64,000 nt of DNA from Oscillospiraceae bacterium (GTDB lineage Bacteria; Bacillota; Clostridia; Saccharofermentanales; Saccharofermentanaceae), in assembly GCA_902782125.1 (NCBI GenBank), contig CACZMA010000009.1:1-64000 (forward strand). Direction: 5' to 3'. The stretch's first letter is position 1; each line of letters begins with the position of its first letter. Below, piece by piece: positions 16,523 to 22,001 of this stretch. Position numbers and translations under genes: made by a program. The notes below the pieces were generated by a model. The model was not told the DNA's origin, searched no databases, and worked only from the letters and a program-made list of their open reading frames with translations.

Positions 16523-17731
16523 ATGAATGCTATAGAGATCAAAGGAAAGGTGAACACAGCTCTCTGCTATGCCAAGGTCGTGGAGGACGAGGCAATCGAG
16601 CAGATCAGACGGATGTGTGATTACCCGATGACCGAAGGATCAAAGATAAGAATAATGCCTGACGTGCACTCCGGTAAGGGATGTACGATCGGTACGACCA
16701 TGACGATCACGGATAAGGTGGTGCCGAATGTAGTTGGCGTAGATATCGGCTGCGGGATGTATACCGTCAACCTCGGCAAGGGAGAGATCGACCTTGCGAA
16801 AGTGGACGAAGCGGCACACTGCATTCCCTCGGGAAAGAATGTGTGGAACGGCAGACAGGAGCCGTTCGAGCTTACCGGGCTCGCATGCTACAGGAATCTC
16901 AGGAATGCCAGAAGGCTTAACAGGTCTCTTGGCACACTCGGCGGAGGCAATCACTTTATCGAGATCGATGTCACCTCTGACGGGACCAAGTATCTTGTCA
17001 TTCACTCCGGTTCCAGGAATCTCGGAAAGCAGGTCGCAGAGTATTATCAGAAGCTCGCGATCAAGCTCAACAGGGGTTACGAAGGTTATCTGGAGAAGAG
17101 AGATGAGATCATCCGAACATACAAGGCGGAGGGACGCAAGACTGAGATACAGTCTGCTCTGAAGCAGCTCGAATGGCAGGTCAACAACGGCGAGACAAGC
17201 ATGCCTCCGGATCTTTGTTTCCTCTACGGGGAATTCCTTGAGGATTACCTCCGCGATGTTGAGATCTGCCAGGCATTCGCGAGAAGAAACAGAGAACTCA
17301 TGGCCGAGATCCTGTGTGAGAGCGCGGGTCTTGCCACAGGAGAGTCCTTCCACACGATACACAACTATATCGATACTGACGAGATGATACTGCGCAAAGG
17401 TGCGATCGCAGCACACAAGGACGAGAAAGTATTGATCCCGATCAATATGAGAGACGGCTCGGTCATCGCCATAGGCAAGGGTAATCCCGATTGGAATTAT
17501 TCTGCGCCGCACGGAGCAGGAAGACTCATGTCAAGGACTAAGGCAAAAGAGACTCTCTCGATGGATGAATATAAGGAAGCGATGAAGGGCATATACACGA
17601 CTTCGGTGAACGAGAACACGCTCGATGAAGCACTGATGGCTTACAAATCACTCGAAGACATCATTGATGTGATTGCAGAATCTGTCGATGTTGTCGAGGT
17701 GATAAAGCCTATATATAACTTCAAAGCATAG
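16523..17731 (+). CDS. rtcB: RtcB RNA ligase (402 aa)
   Basis: Full-length RtcB. It joins RNA 2',3'-cyclic phosphate or 3'-phosphate ends to 5'-OH ends using GTP and Mn2+. Visible motifs: IMPDVHSGKGCTIG (about 44-58), GVDIGCGM (72-79, metal-binding Asp/Cys), GGGNHFIE (about 140), IHSGSRNLG, and SAPHGAGR near residue 328 carrying the histidine that becomes guanylylated. It follows the DUF2828 gene by 14 bp with AAAGGA before the ATG, so the two are one operon. RtcB beside Ro60-like genes and Y RNAs is an established RNA-repair arrangement. All catalytic motifs look intact. Confidence 0.95.
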   Translation: MNAIEIKGKVNTALCYAKVVEDEAIEQIRRMCDYPMTEGSKIRIMPDVHSGKGCTIGTTMTITDKVVPNVVGVDIGCGMYTVNLGKGEIDLAKVDEAAHCIPSGKNVWNGRQEPFELTGLACYRNLRNARRLNRSLGTLGGGNHFIEIDVTSDGTKYLVIHSGSRNLGKQVAEYYQKLAIKLNRGYEGYLEKRDEIIRTYKAEGRKTEIQSALKQLEWQVNNGETSMPPDLCFLYGEFLEDYLRDVEICQAFARRNRELMAEILCESAGLATGESFHTIHNYIDTDEMILRKGAIAAHKDEKVLIPINMRDGSVIAIGKGNPDWNYSAPHGAGRLMSRTKAKETLSMDEYKEAMKGIYTTSVNENTLDEALMAYKSLEDIIDVIAESVDVVEVIKPIYNFKA

Positions 17732-17779
17732 GAACGGAAAACCAATGAAATCAATGGGTACCGAATTTCAGATCAGGGG

Positions 17780-17808
17780 TTGCACAACCGATTTTGGTAT
17801 GTTATCTT
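17780..17808 (+). promoter_or_regulatory. Promoter of the post-rtcB small RNA
   Basis: TTGCAC (17780-17785) and TATCTT (17803-17808) are separated by exactly 17 bp, a sigma-A-type promoter. It lies 49 bp beyond the rtcB stop and should start transcription near 17815. Confidence 0.65.
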
Positions 17809-17814
17809 ATCGCT

Positions 17815-17882
17815 GATGAAGGAAGTGCCTGTCCGACATCCGGCTTGATATCGAGCGCGGAACGTACGGCACTTCTTTTTTT
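17815..17882 (+). ncRNA. Small structured RNA (about 68 nt) between rtcB and the tRNA array
   Basis: It has its own promoter and ends in seven T. The 5' and 3' parts pair as an 8-bp stem GAAGTGCC (17822-17829) / GGCACTTC (17868-17875). The 38-nt interior contains shorter pairings around TCCGACATCCGGC. A terminal stem ending in oligo-U is the outline of a Y RNA, and the location suits that. It could instead be only an unusual terminator of rtcB, but the separate promoter argues against this. Confidence 0.5.
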
Positions 17883-17910
17883 ATTTACGACGACGAAAGG
17901 ACAAAAGAAC

Positions 17911-18066
17911 ATGGTTGCTGTAATGATGAGAAACAATCTAAGCAGACTTAATGCGCTCCGAATGAGAGCGTCCGGTTCACTGCGTTCTTTTGCCTCGATA
18001 TCCATACTTAGCAGCTATCTGTATTCGGAGAGGAACAGTGGACCCATTGGGCGGTTACGATGTTGA
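17911..18066 (+). CDS. Small basic ORF (51 aa), uncertain
   Basis: A GAAAGGA lies 12 bp before the ATG. The peptide is rich in Arg, Ser and Leu (MVAVMMRNNLSRLNALRMRA...) with no recognised family. It sits between the small RNA and an intrinsic terminator, so it would be a unit of its own. It may be a chance ORF. Confidence 0.3.
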   Translation: MVAVMMRNNLSRLNALRMRASGSLRSFASISILSSYLYSERNSGPIGRLRC

Positions 18067-18107
18067 TCTGACTTTGTTTAGGCACAAACAAACCAAGAGA
18101 GATATTG

Positions 18108-18141
18108 AGGATCGCCCGGCAAAAACGGACGATCCTTTTTA
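18108..18141 (+). terminator. Intrinsic terminator before the tRNA array
   Basis: Stem AGGATCG (18108-18114) / CGATCCT (18130-18136) is followed by a T-run. It lies 35 bp upstream of the first tRNA and separates it from the rtcB side. Confidence 0.7.
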
Positions 18142-18175
18142 TTCGCCTTGCAACTTGACAACTTAACTTTATCAC

Positions 18176-18251
18176 ACCCGTGTAGCTCAATCGGTAGAGC
18201 AAACGGCCGTTAACCGGAAGGTTGGAGGTTCGAGTCCTCCCATGGGTGCCA
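18176..18251 (+). tRNA. tRNA-Asn(GTT), noncanonical anticodon arm
   Basis: 7-bp acceptor ACCCGTG/CATGGGT, G73, encoded CCA, normal D-arm (GCTC...GAGC) and T-arm with TTCGAGT. The anticodon loop reads CCGTTAA, giving GTT but with C at position 33 instead of the near-invariant U. Only three pairs support the anticodon stem (CGG/CCG), with mismatches below. It may be a decoy or a damaged gene. Confidence 0.8.
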
Positions 18252-18339
18252 TCACAGATGAGCCCGAAGGAACAGGTACCCTTCAGGATTGTCTGGGGGC
18301 GGTGTGCAGGAAAGGCACTTCCTGTACATTGCTCCACTT
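18252..18339 (+). other. 88-nt spacer in the tRNA array with strong hairpin
   Basis: All other array spacers are under 10 nt. This one holds a 9-bp hairpin GTGCAGGAA (18304-18312) / TTCCTGTAC (18319-18327) and a weaker GAAGG/CCTTC pairing upstream. I could not fold it as a tRNA. It may be a processing signal, another small RNA, or a tRNA gene decayed past recognition. Confidence 0.4.
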
Positions 18340-18415
18340 GTCTCTATGGCGGAATGGCATACGCAGGCGCCTCAGAAGCGTCTGATTCCCGGTTCGAATC
18401 CGGGTAGGGACACCA
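18340..18415 (+). tRNA. tRNA-Leu(CAG) lacking the long variable arm
   Basis: Acceptor GTCTCTA/TAGGGAC, A73, CCA encoded. The D-arm GCGGAATGGCATACGC is leucine-like. Anticodon stem GGCGC/GCGTC with loop CTCAGAA gives CAG. The variable region is only TGATT (5 nt), although bacterial tRNA-Leu is class II with a long arm. T-arm CCCGG-TTCGAAT-CCGGG is perfect. Total 76 nt. Confidence 0.85.
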
Positions 18416-18419
18416 TATT

Positions 18420-18496
18420 CTCCCGGTGCCGGAAATGGCATACGGACCGCACTTAAAATGCGGGTGATGCGGGTTCGATCCCCGCCCGGGAGACCA
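18420..18496 (+). tRNA. tRNA-Leu(TAA) lacking the long variable arm
   Basis: Acceptor CTCCCGG/CCGGGAG, A73, CCA. The D-arm (CCGGAAATGGCATACGG) is similar to that of the preceding Leu gene. A perfect anticodon stem CCGCA/TGCGG with loop CTTAAAA gives TAA. The variable region is GTGAT (5 nt). T-arm GCGGG-TTCGATC-CCCGC. Every arm is intact; only the class II variable arm is missing. Confidence 0.85.
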
Positions 18497-18505
18497 TTTC
18501 GAGAG

Positions 18506-18583
18506 GTCCGTGTAACCGAATTTGGCACAGGTACTGCACTAAGGATGCAGGTTTTGCGGGTTCGACTCCCGCCACGGACACCA
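18506..18583 (+). tRNA. tRNA-Leu(AAG) lacking the long variable arm
   Basis: Acceptor GTCCGTG/CACGGAC perfect, A73, CCA. Anticodon stem CTGCA/TGCAG with loop CTAAGGA gives AAG. An A34 leucine anticodon is rare in bacteria, where CUU is normally read by GAG or TAG. The variable region is about 5 nt (GTTTT). T-arm GCGGG-TTCGACT-CCCGC. Confidence 0.82.
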
Positions 18584-18585
18584 AT

Positions 18586-18657
18586 CGCTCGGCTATCGGC
18601 ATAGCGGGCCGGCTCATATCCGGCACTGACGGAGTTCAACCCTCCGACGAGCGACCA
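18586..18657 (+). tRNA. tRNA-like, CAT anticodon (Met or Ile2), reduced D-arm
   Basis: Acceptor strands CGCTCGG/ACGAGCG pair at six of seven positions (the seventh is G-A); alternatively T18585 extends the helix and leaves no discriminator. Anticodon stem GCCGG/CCGGC with loop CTCATAT gives CAT. The D-loop is only about 6 nt. T-arm CGGAG-TTCAACC-CTCCG, then A, CCA. Whether it is initiator, elongator or lysidine-type cannot be read from sequence alone. Confidence 0.7.
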
Positions 18658-18661
18658 TAAT

Positions 18662-18736
18662 GCTCCCGTAGCACAAGGGATAGTGCACCGGTCTTCTAAA
18701 CCGGCCATCAGCGTTCGAATCGCTGCGGGAGTGCCA
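18662..18736 (+). tRNA. tRNA-Arg(TCT)
   Basis: Acceptor GCTCCCG/CGGGAGT (first pair G-T), G73, CCA encoded. D-arm GCAC/GTGC, anticodon stem CCGGT/ACCGG with loop CTTCTAA giving TCT, variable CCATC, T-arm CAGCG-TTCGAAT-CGCTG. Canonical class I structure. Confidence 0.9.
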
Positions 18737-18739
18737 TTT

Positions 18740-18816
18740 GTCTGATTGATGCAACCGGCAGACATGACTGACTCAAAACCAGTTTCTTCAGGGTTCGACT
18801 CCCTGATCAGACACCA
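18740..18816 (+). tRNA. tRNA-Leu(CAA) lacking the long variable arm
   Basis: Acceptor GTCTGAT/ATCAGAC perfect, A73, CCA. Anticodon stem ACTGA/CCAGT (four pairs plus an A-C mismatch) with loop CTCAAAA gives CAA. The variable region is TTCTT (5 nt). T-arm CAGGG-TTCGACT-CCCTG. Fourth leucine-anticodon member without a class II arm. Confidence 0.8.
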
Positions 18817-18820
18817 ACAT

Positions 18821-18906
18821 GGGCAGATAAACCGTAGAAGGCAGCGGGCCGGTCTGTAAAACCGGTGGTATACCCTCGGGGAGTTCGATCCTCTCTCTGC
18901 CCACCA
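18821..18906 (+). tRNA. tRNA-Tyr(GTA), normal class II
   Basis: Acceptor GGGCAGA/TCTGCCC perfect, A73, CCA. Anticodon stem CCGGT/ACCGG with loop CTGTAAA gives GTA. A long variable arm of about 13 nt (TGGTATACCCTCG) is kept, as expected for bacterial tRNA-Tyr. 86 nt. Confidence 0.9.
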
Positions 18907-18908
18907 AA

Positions 18909-18978
18909 GTTCCCGTCGCAGTCGGCCTGCGTATCGTATCAACCGTACATGTGAGTTCGAGTCTCACCGGGAGCAACA
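18909..18978 (+). tRNA. Degenerate tRNA-like sequence, no encoded CCA
   Basis: Acceptor GTTCCCG/CGGGAGC (one T-G pair), D-arm GCAG-TCGGC-CTGC, T-arm GTGAG-TTCGAGT-CTCAC are present. The body up to position 73 is only 67 nt, the anticodon stem pairs only with a bulged T (GTA-T-CG / CGTAC), and the tail is A-ACA rather than N-CCA. With the bulge the loop is TATCAAC (formally TCA, but lacking U33). The anticodon is therefore uncertain; likely a decayed or mimic tRNA. Confidence 0.6.
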
Positions 18979-18981
18979 TAT

Positions 18982-19056
18982 GGTCGCATAGGCTAACGGA
19001 TAGACCGCCCGGCTACGATCCGGGATGTGCGAGTTCGAATCTTGCTGTGACCGCCA
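18982..19056 (+). tRNA. tRNA-Arg(ACG)
   Basis: Acceptor GGTCGCA/TGTGACC, G73, CCA. Anticodon stem CCCGG/CCGGG with loop CTACGAT gives ACG, the usual inosine-modified Arg anticodon of bacteria. T-arm GCGAG-TTCGAAT-CTTGC. The D-arm contains TAACGGATAG. Confidence 0.88.
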
Positions 19057-19061
19057 TATAC

Positions 19062-19148
19062 GCCGTGTTACCTTAGCGGGGAGGAGGGTCAGTCTTGAAA
19101 ACTGTTGTGCCTTTGGCACTGGGGGTTCGAATCCCTCACACGGCGCCA
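19062..19148 (+). tRNA. tRNA-Ser(TGA), normal class II
   Basis: Acceptor GCCGTGT/ACACGGC perfect, G73, CCA. Anticodon stem CAGT/ACTG with loop CTTGAAA gives TGA. A long variable arm (TTGTGCCTTTGGCACTG region) forms its own stem. 87 nt, as expected for serine. Confidence 0.9.
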
Positions 19149-19151
19149 TTT

Positions 19152-19246
19152 GTCGGCATAAGCCTAATTGGTAAGGCAGCGGTCTGCTAAACCGTGAGTA
19201 ACCGGTTCATTCCGGCGTCCCGGTTCAATTCCGGGTGTCGACGCCA
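19152..19246 (+). tRNA. tRNA-Ser(GCT), normal class II
   Basis: Acceptor GTCGGCA/TGTCGAC (one G-T), G73, CCA. Anticodon stem GCGGT/ACCGT with loop CTGCTAA gives GCT. A long variable arm of over 20 nt includes CCGG...CCGG. T-loop TTCAATT. It ends only 28 nt before the next ATG, so the array reads directly into that gene. Confidence 0.9.
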
Positions 19247-19274
19247 AAAATAATCGAAGGAAGGAGACATAATC

Positions 19275-19766
19275 ATGTTCAAGACAGCTCAGGGACAAAT
19301 CATTAATGTTCCTGACATAGCGAAAAGGATTTTCGACATCATCATGTCGGACAAGACAAGCAGTTACGAGATAACCGTCGGAACAGACAGCCAGAATTTC
19401 GACAGGACAAAGATGGTTGAAGTAATCGCCATACATAAGAAGGGCAATGGCGGAACGTACTTTTATAACATTGAGTTCATCCGTCTTATCACCAACCTTA
19501 AGCAGAAGATCAATGAAGAGACGGGCAGAAGCCTGTTTATAGCCCATGCCCTTCTCGATAATTTGGAAGAGTTGTTCATGGAAAAAGACATGCTTCTCGA
19601 AGACTTGAATGTTTCTTTCCAGATTCACTGTGACATAGGAAGATCAGGTAAAACGAGCGTACTTATCAAAGAAGTTGTCAGCTGGGTAACAAGTCAGGGT
19701 TATGTCTGTCTTATCAAGCCGAACAGCTACGCAGCGTTCGGAATTGCGGATAAATACAGTAAATGA
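19275..19766 (+). CDS. YkuK-like RNase H-fold protein (DUF458 type, 163 aa)
   Basis: The pattern EITVGTDSQNF near residue 35, followed by a GGTYFYNIEFIR strand and a C-terminal KPNSYAAFGIADKYS, matches the YkuK/DUF458 family, predicted to have an RNase H-like fold. The Asp in GTDSQ would be a catalytic acid. The family is not characterised biochemically as far as I know. AAGGAAGGAG precedes the ATG. The gene begins 28 nt after the last tRNA with no terminator between, so it is probably co-transcribed with the array. Processing or destruction of tRNA-derived RNA is inference. Confidence 0.75.
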   Translation: MFKTAQGQIINVPDIAKRIFDIIMSDKTSSYEITVGTDSQNFDRTKMVEVIAIHKKGNGGTYFYNIEFIRLITNLKQKINEETGRSLFIAHALLDNLEELFMEKDMLLEDLNVSFQIHCDIGRSGKTSVLIKEVVSWVTSQGYVCLIKPNSYAAFGIADKYSK

Positions 19767-19941
19767 TCAAAGCGCTTTAGTCGTTACGATTAAGGTGTTT
19801 TTATATTAATTCTTTAGTCATAAGAAAGCCACCGTGACGCCCATTTACTTTCTGTATGCATCAACCGTATTTCTAAGCTCAAAGCTCTGAAATTTATTGA
19901 TGTGGTAGCAGTCATTAAACAGGTTTATGACCCTAAGCCGT
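19767..19941. other. Intergenic stretch without recognised genes
   Basis: Together with the promoter that follows it makes up a 271-bp gap. It is AT-richer than its surroundings, with scattered stop codons in all frames. I see no clear terminator; a short GCGCTTTAG/T-rich stretch near 19780-19800 is unconvincing. Confidence 0.4.
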
Positions 19942-19977
19942 GATGTACCATAATCAGACCATCGATCCCTCTACAAT
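19942..19977 (+). promoter_or_regulatory. Island dyad promoter, site B
   Basis: GATG (19942-19945), N14, CATC (19960-19963), N8, TACAAT (19972-19977). Expected start near 19984, about 54 nt ahead of the gene at 20038. Confidence 0.7.
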
Positions 19978-20037
19978 ATCAGAGACAATAGCGGGATTGA
20001 ATGGTTTGATTATTCTGTGTGAGGTGCTTTGGAAGGA

Positions 20038-20454
20038 ATGGATAATCCTGTAACGAAACTTTTTGAAGTACTGGAGGCTTCGGAACTTGCAGAAAAAGAT
20101 GAGATTAAAAGAAAGATAGTATCGTGCATTGACATGCTCGAGAGATATTATCAAATTGTCATCAGTGAGGAAATGTATTATTTATCCAGTCCGGTGGAAG
20201 AATTCAATGCTACTATGGTGAATGCCTATGACAGCAGACGAAGAGCAGCACATGACGATTGTATAGCTGCCTGTTACCGGCTAAACGAGATTTGTGTGAT
20301 CCTGAATATAGAAAAGATTTGCAATGTTAATGTTGAAGACAGAACTCAGGTTGCACAGTTTTGCGGATATATTATTTTAAACTTGTATTTCAGCAACATA
20401 AGATGTGATGAAGATCTGATCAAGTGGCTTGATTCTTGTCCGTTGAACAAATAG
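20038..20454 (+). CDS. Small helical protein, DUF3232-like (138 aa)
   Basis: The pattern KRKIVSCIDMLERYYQIV, then a second helical half (SRRRAAHDDCIAACYRLNEIC) and FCGYIILNLYFSN resembles a clostridial DUF3232-type protein of similar length, as I remember it. It is all-alpha by pattern, with no enzymatic motif. ATG 20038 is used; an in-frame TTG at 20029 is better spaced from GAGGTG and is possible. It is under an island promoter. Function unknown. Confidence 0.65.
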   Translation: MDNPVTKLFEVLEASELAEKDEIKRKIVSCIDMLERYYQIVISEEMYYLSSPVEEFNATMVNAYDSRRRAAHDDCIAACYRLNEICVILNIEKICNVNVEDRTQVAQFCGYIILNLYFSNIRCDEDLIKWLDSCPLNK

Positions 20455-20458
20455 AAGC

Positions 20459-20494
20459 AATGTACTCTATTTGTCGCATCTCCATCTGTAAGAT
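20459..20494 (+). promoter_or_regulatory. Island dyad promoter, site H
   Basis: AATG (20459-20462; one mismatch to GATG), N14, CATC (20477-20480), N8, TAAGAT (20489-20494). It drives the small coupled ORFs at 20527 and 20589. Confidence 0.6.
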
Positions 20495-20526
20495 GAAATT
20501 GTAGAGACAGGAGGGAGGGCAATGCT

Positions 20527-20592
20527 GTGTTATATAAAGATTATATTGAAGTCATAAAGACTGGATATATAGAAAGAAGGATTAACTTATGA
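20527..20592 (+). CDS. Very short ORF translationally coupled to the next gene (21 aa)
   Basis: GTG lies about 8 nt after a strong GGAGGGAGGG site. The 21 codons end in TTATGA, overlapping the ATG of the 99-aa gene. An ATG at 20523 in another frame would give an 11-aa peptide. This looks like a leader peptide or a coupling ORF; no family is recognised. Confidence 0.4.
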   Translation: MLYKDYIEVIKTGYIERRINL

Positions 20593-20888
20593 AAACATAT
20601 ATAGATGAACTTGTAGAAAAGGTCAGTGAAGCAACTGGATTAAAGAGCAAAGAGACAGTCAAGCTATATGCTCTGCTGGTGCTGATCAAAGGAGAGAATA
20701 TCACTTTGGAAGATGTTCATGATGCCTGGAGTGTAATGATGAATTTCAGACCATACAACCCGCCCTATCTTGGACATGAGCATCCCAGTATTGTTCCGTT
20801 TGATCAGTTATCGTATGAGACACAACAAAAGGACAAGAAATACGCGGATGCATTGATTAAAGTTGCAAAAGAAATGGGTAAAAAATAG
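20589..20888 (+). CDS. Small conserved-type protein with EDVHDAW motif (99 aa)
   Basis: Residues show KLYALLVLIKGENITLEDVHDAW, then GHEHPSIVPFDQL and a helical tail ending KEMGKK. I recall a family of roughly 100-aa bacterial proteins with the same VHDAW and HPxxVPFD motifs (possibly DUF7701); its function is unknown. The start overlaps the stop of a 21-codon ORF. It is controlled by an island promoter. It could be an adaptor or inhibitor, but nothing in the sequence decides. Confidence 0.65.
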   Translation: MKTYIDELVEKVSEATGLKSKETVKLYALLVLIKGENITLEDVHDAWSVMMNFRPYNPPYLGHEHPSIVPFDQLSYETQQKDKKYADALIKVAKEMGKK

Positions 20889-20916
20889 TTTAATCACTAT
20901 TGCATCACAACGACTA

Positions 20917-20954
20917 TTTGCCAAATGTTTACAGTATGGTAATTGAGTATCAAA
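20917..20954 (+). repeat. 38-bp upstream repeat, copy 2
   Basis: It differs from 12613-12650 at two central positions only. It ends 47 bp before the ATG at 21002, nearly the same distance as copy 1 from its gene (12698). The bases after the copies are not conserved until the AGGAGG sites. Confidence 0.75.
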
Positions 20955-21001
20955 CGCTTTCTGGATGATAATAACAATTAATCTTAATGAAGGAGGCCAA
21001 C

Positions 21002-21634
21002 ATGCTTACTACTATCAGTGCAAAGGATGAAAAGAATATTAAGAAATTCATCAAGATTCTAAAAAGAGGACCATTTAGGCATCTGAATGATAAAGACTGT
21101 AGCGCTCCCCAGTCAGAATTTATAGTTAGAGCATCAAAAAGTGAATACAAAAACATATACCAGTGTGCAGTAGCTCAAGCGTGGCTTGATACATGCAGGA
21201 CTGTTGAAGTCAATGAAAACAATAAAGCTAAACTGAGAAGAGCAAGAGAAATCATTGCCGACATGCTTAAAGAATACTTCAATGGTAAAGCCAAAAACAT
21301 GGAGGCTTTTGACAGCTGGTACGACAGTTTGTTATCCCGTGTTACAAGTAATATTCCGTTGACAGTAGGGCAGGCACAAAAAGTCATTAACATGTCGTTT
21401 AAGTACCTTATGTGTTGCGATGATATACGTCAAACTAAACTTGCGCATTTCACTTGGTGCCATATGCCACTGGATTCCGTTACGTTTGAATGGATAGGTC
21501 TTCATGGCGTTATATGGAACAAAATCAATGACAGTAAATTATATTTACATATTCAAGAATATGCCCGTATTAAAGCGAATAAAGACAACGTCTTGTTGAA
21601 AGAGTTTGATGTATGGGAGCAAAAAAACAAATGA
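21002..21634 (+). CDS. Orphan family protein with GQAQK...CHMPLD motifs, copy 1 (210 aa)
   Basis: The start follows AAGGAGG. The C-terminal half contains VGQAQKVINMSFKYLMCCDD and WCHMPLDSVTFEW, both closely matched in the protein at 24166. The N-terminal half is basic and helical. I recognise no characterised family. The Cys-Cys and Cys-His-Met cluster could bind metal. It is preceded by the 38-bp repeat. Probably duplicated with 24166; a part of the island with unknown job. Confidence 0.7.
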   Translation: MLTTISAKDEKNIKKFIKILKRGPFRHLNDKDCSAPQSEFIVRASKSEYKNIYQCAVAQAWLDTCRTVEVNENNKAKLRRAREIIADMLKEYFNGKAKNMEAFDSWYDSLLSRVTSNIPLTVGQAQKVINMSFKYLMCCDDIRQTKLAHFTWCHMPLDSVTFEWIGLHGVIWNKINDSKLYLHIQEYARIKANKDNVLLKEFDVWEQKNK

Positions 21635-21732
21635 AGAGATTAAGCAGAATGAAAACATCAGTGACGGCGAAACTCCTTGCCACAGCTGGAAAAATGATGG
21701 ACGAATTTGATGAGGCATTCAGGGAGAGTTGA
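21631..21732 (+). CDS. Small ORF overlapping the preceding stop (33 aa)
   Basis: ATGA overlap with the 210-aa gene suggests translational coupling. The peptide (MKRLSRMKTSVTAKLLATAG...) ends DEAFRES. In another frame the following bases read IRKAFADLAYIFDELNW and stop, so a frameshift may have split a roughly 50-aa protein. Confidence 0.4.
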   Translation: MKRLSRMKTSVTAKLLATAGKMMDEFDEAFRES

Positions 21733-21861
21733 TCAGGAAGGCTTTTGCCGATCTTGCTTACATTTTTGATGAACTCAACTGGTAATCAGATTTTGGTATT
21801 GCATTTCCAAAAGTTGTCCACTATAATCGGCGTCATATTTCTACGAGAGGAGGTCCTTGCA

Positions 21862-21945
21862 ATGAAGCTGCGAAGACAAGATCTAACAACTGCAAAAACA
21901 TTAATTAATAAGGGTACAGGGGACCTTCTTTCTGAGTTTGCTTAA
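21862..21945 (+). CDS. Short ORF behind a strong ribosome-binding site (27 aa)
   Basis: GAGAGGAGG lies 8 bp upstream of the ATG. The peptide is MKLRRQDLTTAKTLINKG, continuing to LLSEFA. It precedes the rtcB2 remnant by 57 bp, and a TATAAT lies at 21822. Leader peptide or chance ORF; no family. Confidence 0.35.
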   Translation: MKLRRQDLTTAKTLINKGTGDLLSEFA

Positions 21946-22001
21946 TAATCCCAATTGAAGTTATCCCATAATTGCCCTTTCATAACGAAAGGAATATCTT
22001 T

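Noticed and set aside
18155..18160. TTGACA as -35 of the tRNA array
   Set aside because: A -10 at 17 bp would fall inside the first tRNA (start 18176), so it cannot drive a normal 5' end for that tRNA.
18283..18942. 219-aa minus-strand frame across the tRNA array
   Set aside because: It is antisense to several well-folded tRNA genes; its repeated RIRTGN-like segments are just complemented T-arms.
18176..19246. CRISPR array
   Set aside because: The regular similar blocks are tRNA genes; there are no identical direct repeats with unique spacers and no cas genes.
21822..21827. TATAAT as an eighth island dyad promoter
   Set aside because: No GATG or CATC half-site lies at the conserved distances; positions 13 and 30 bp upstream do not match.
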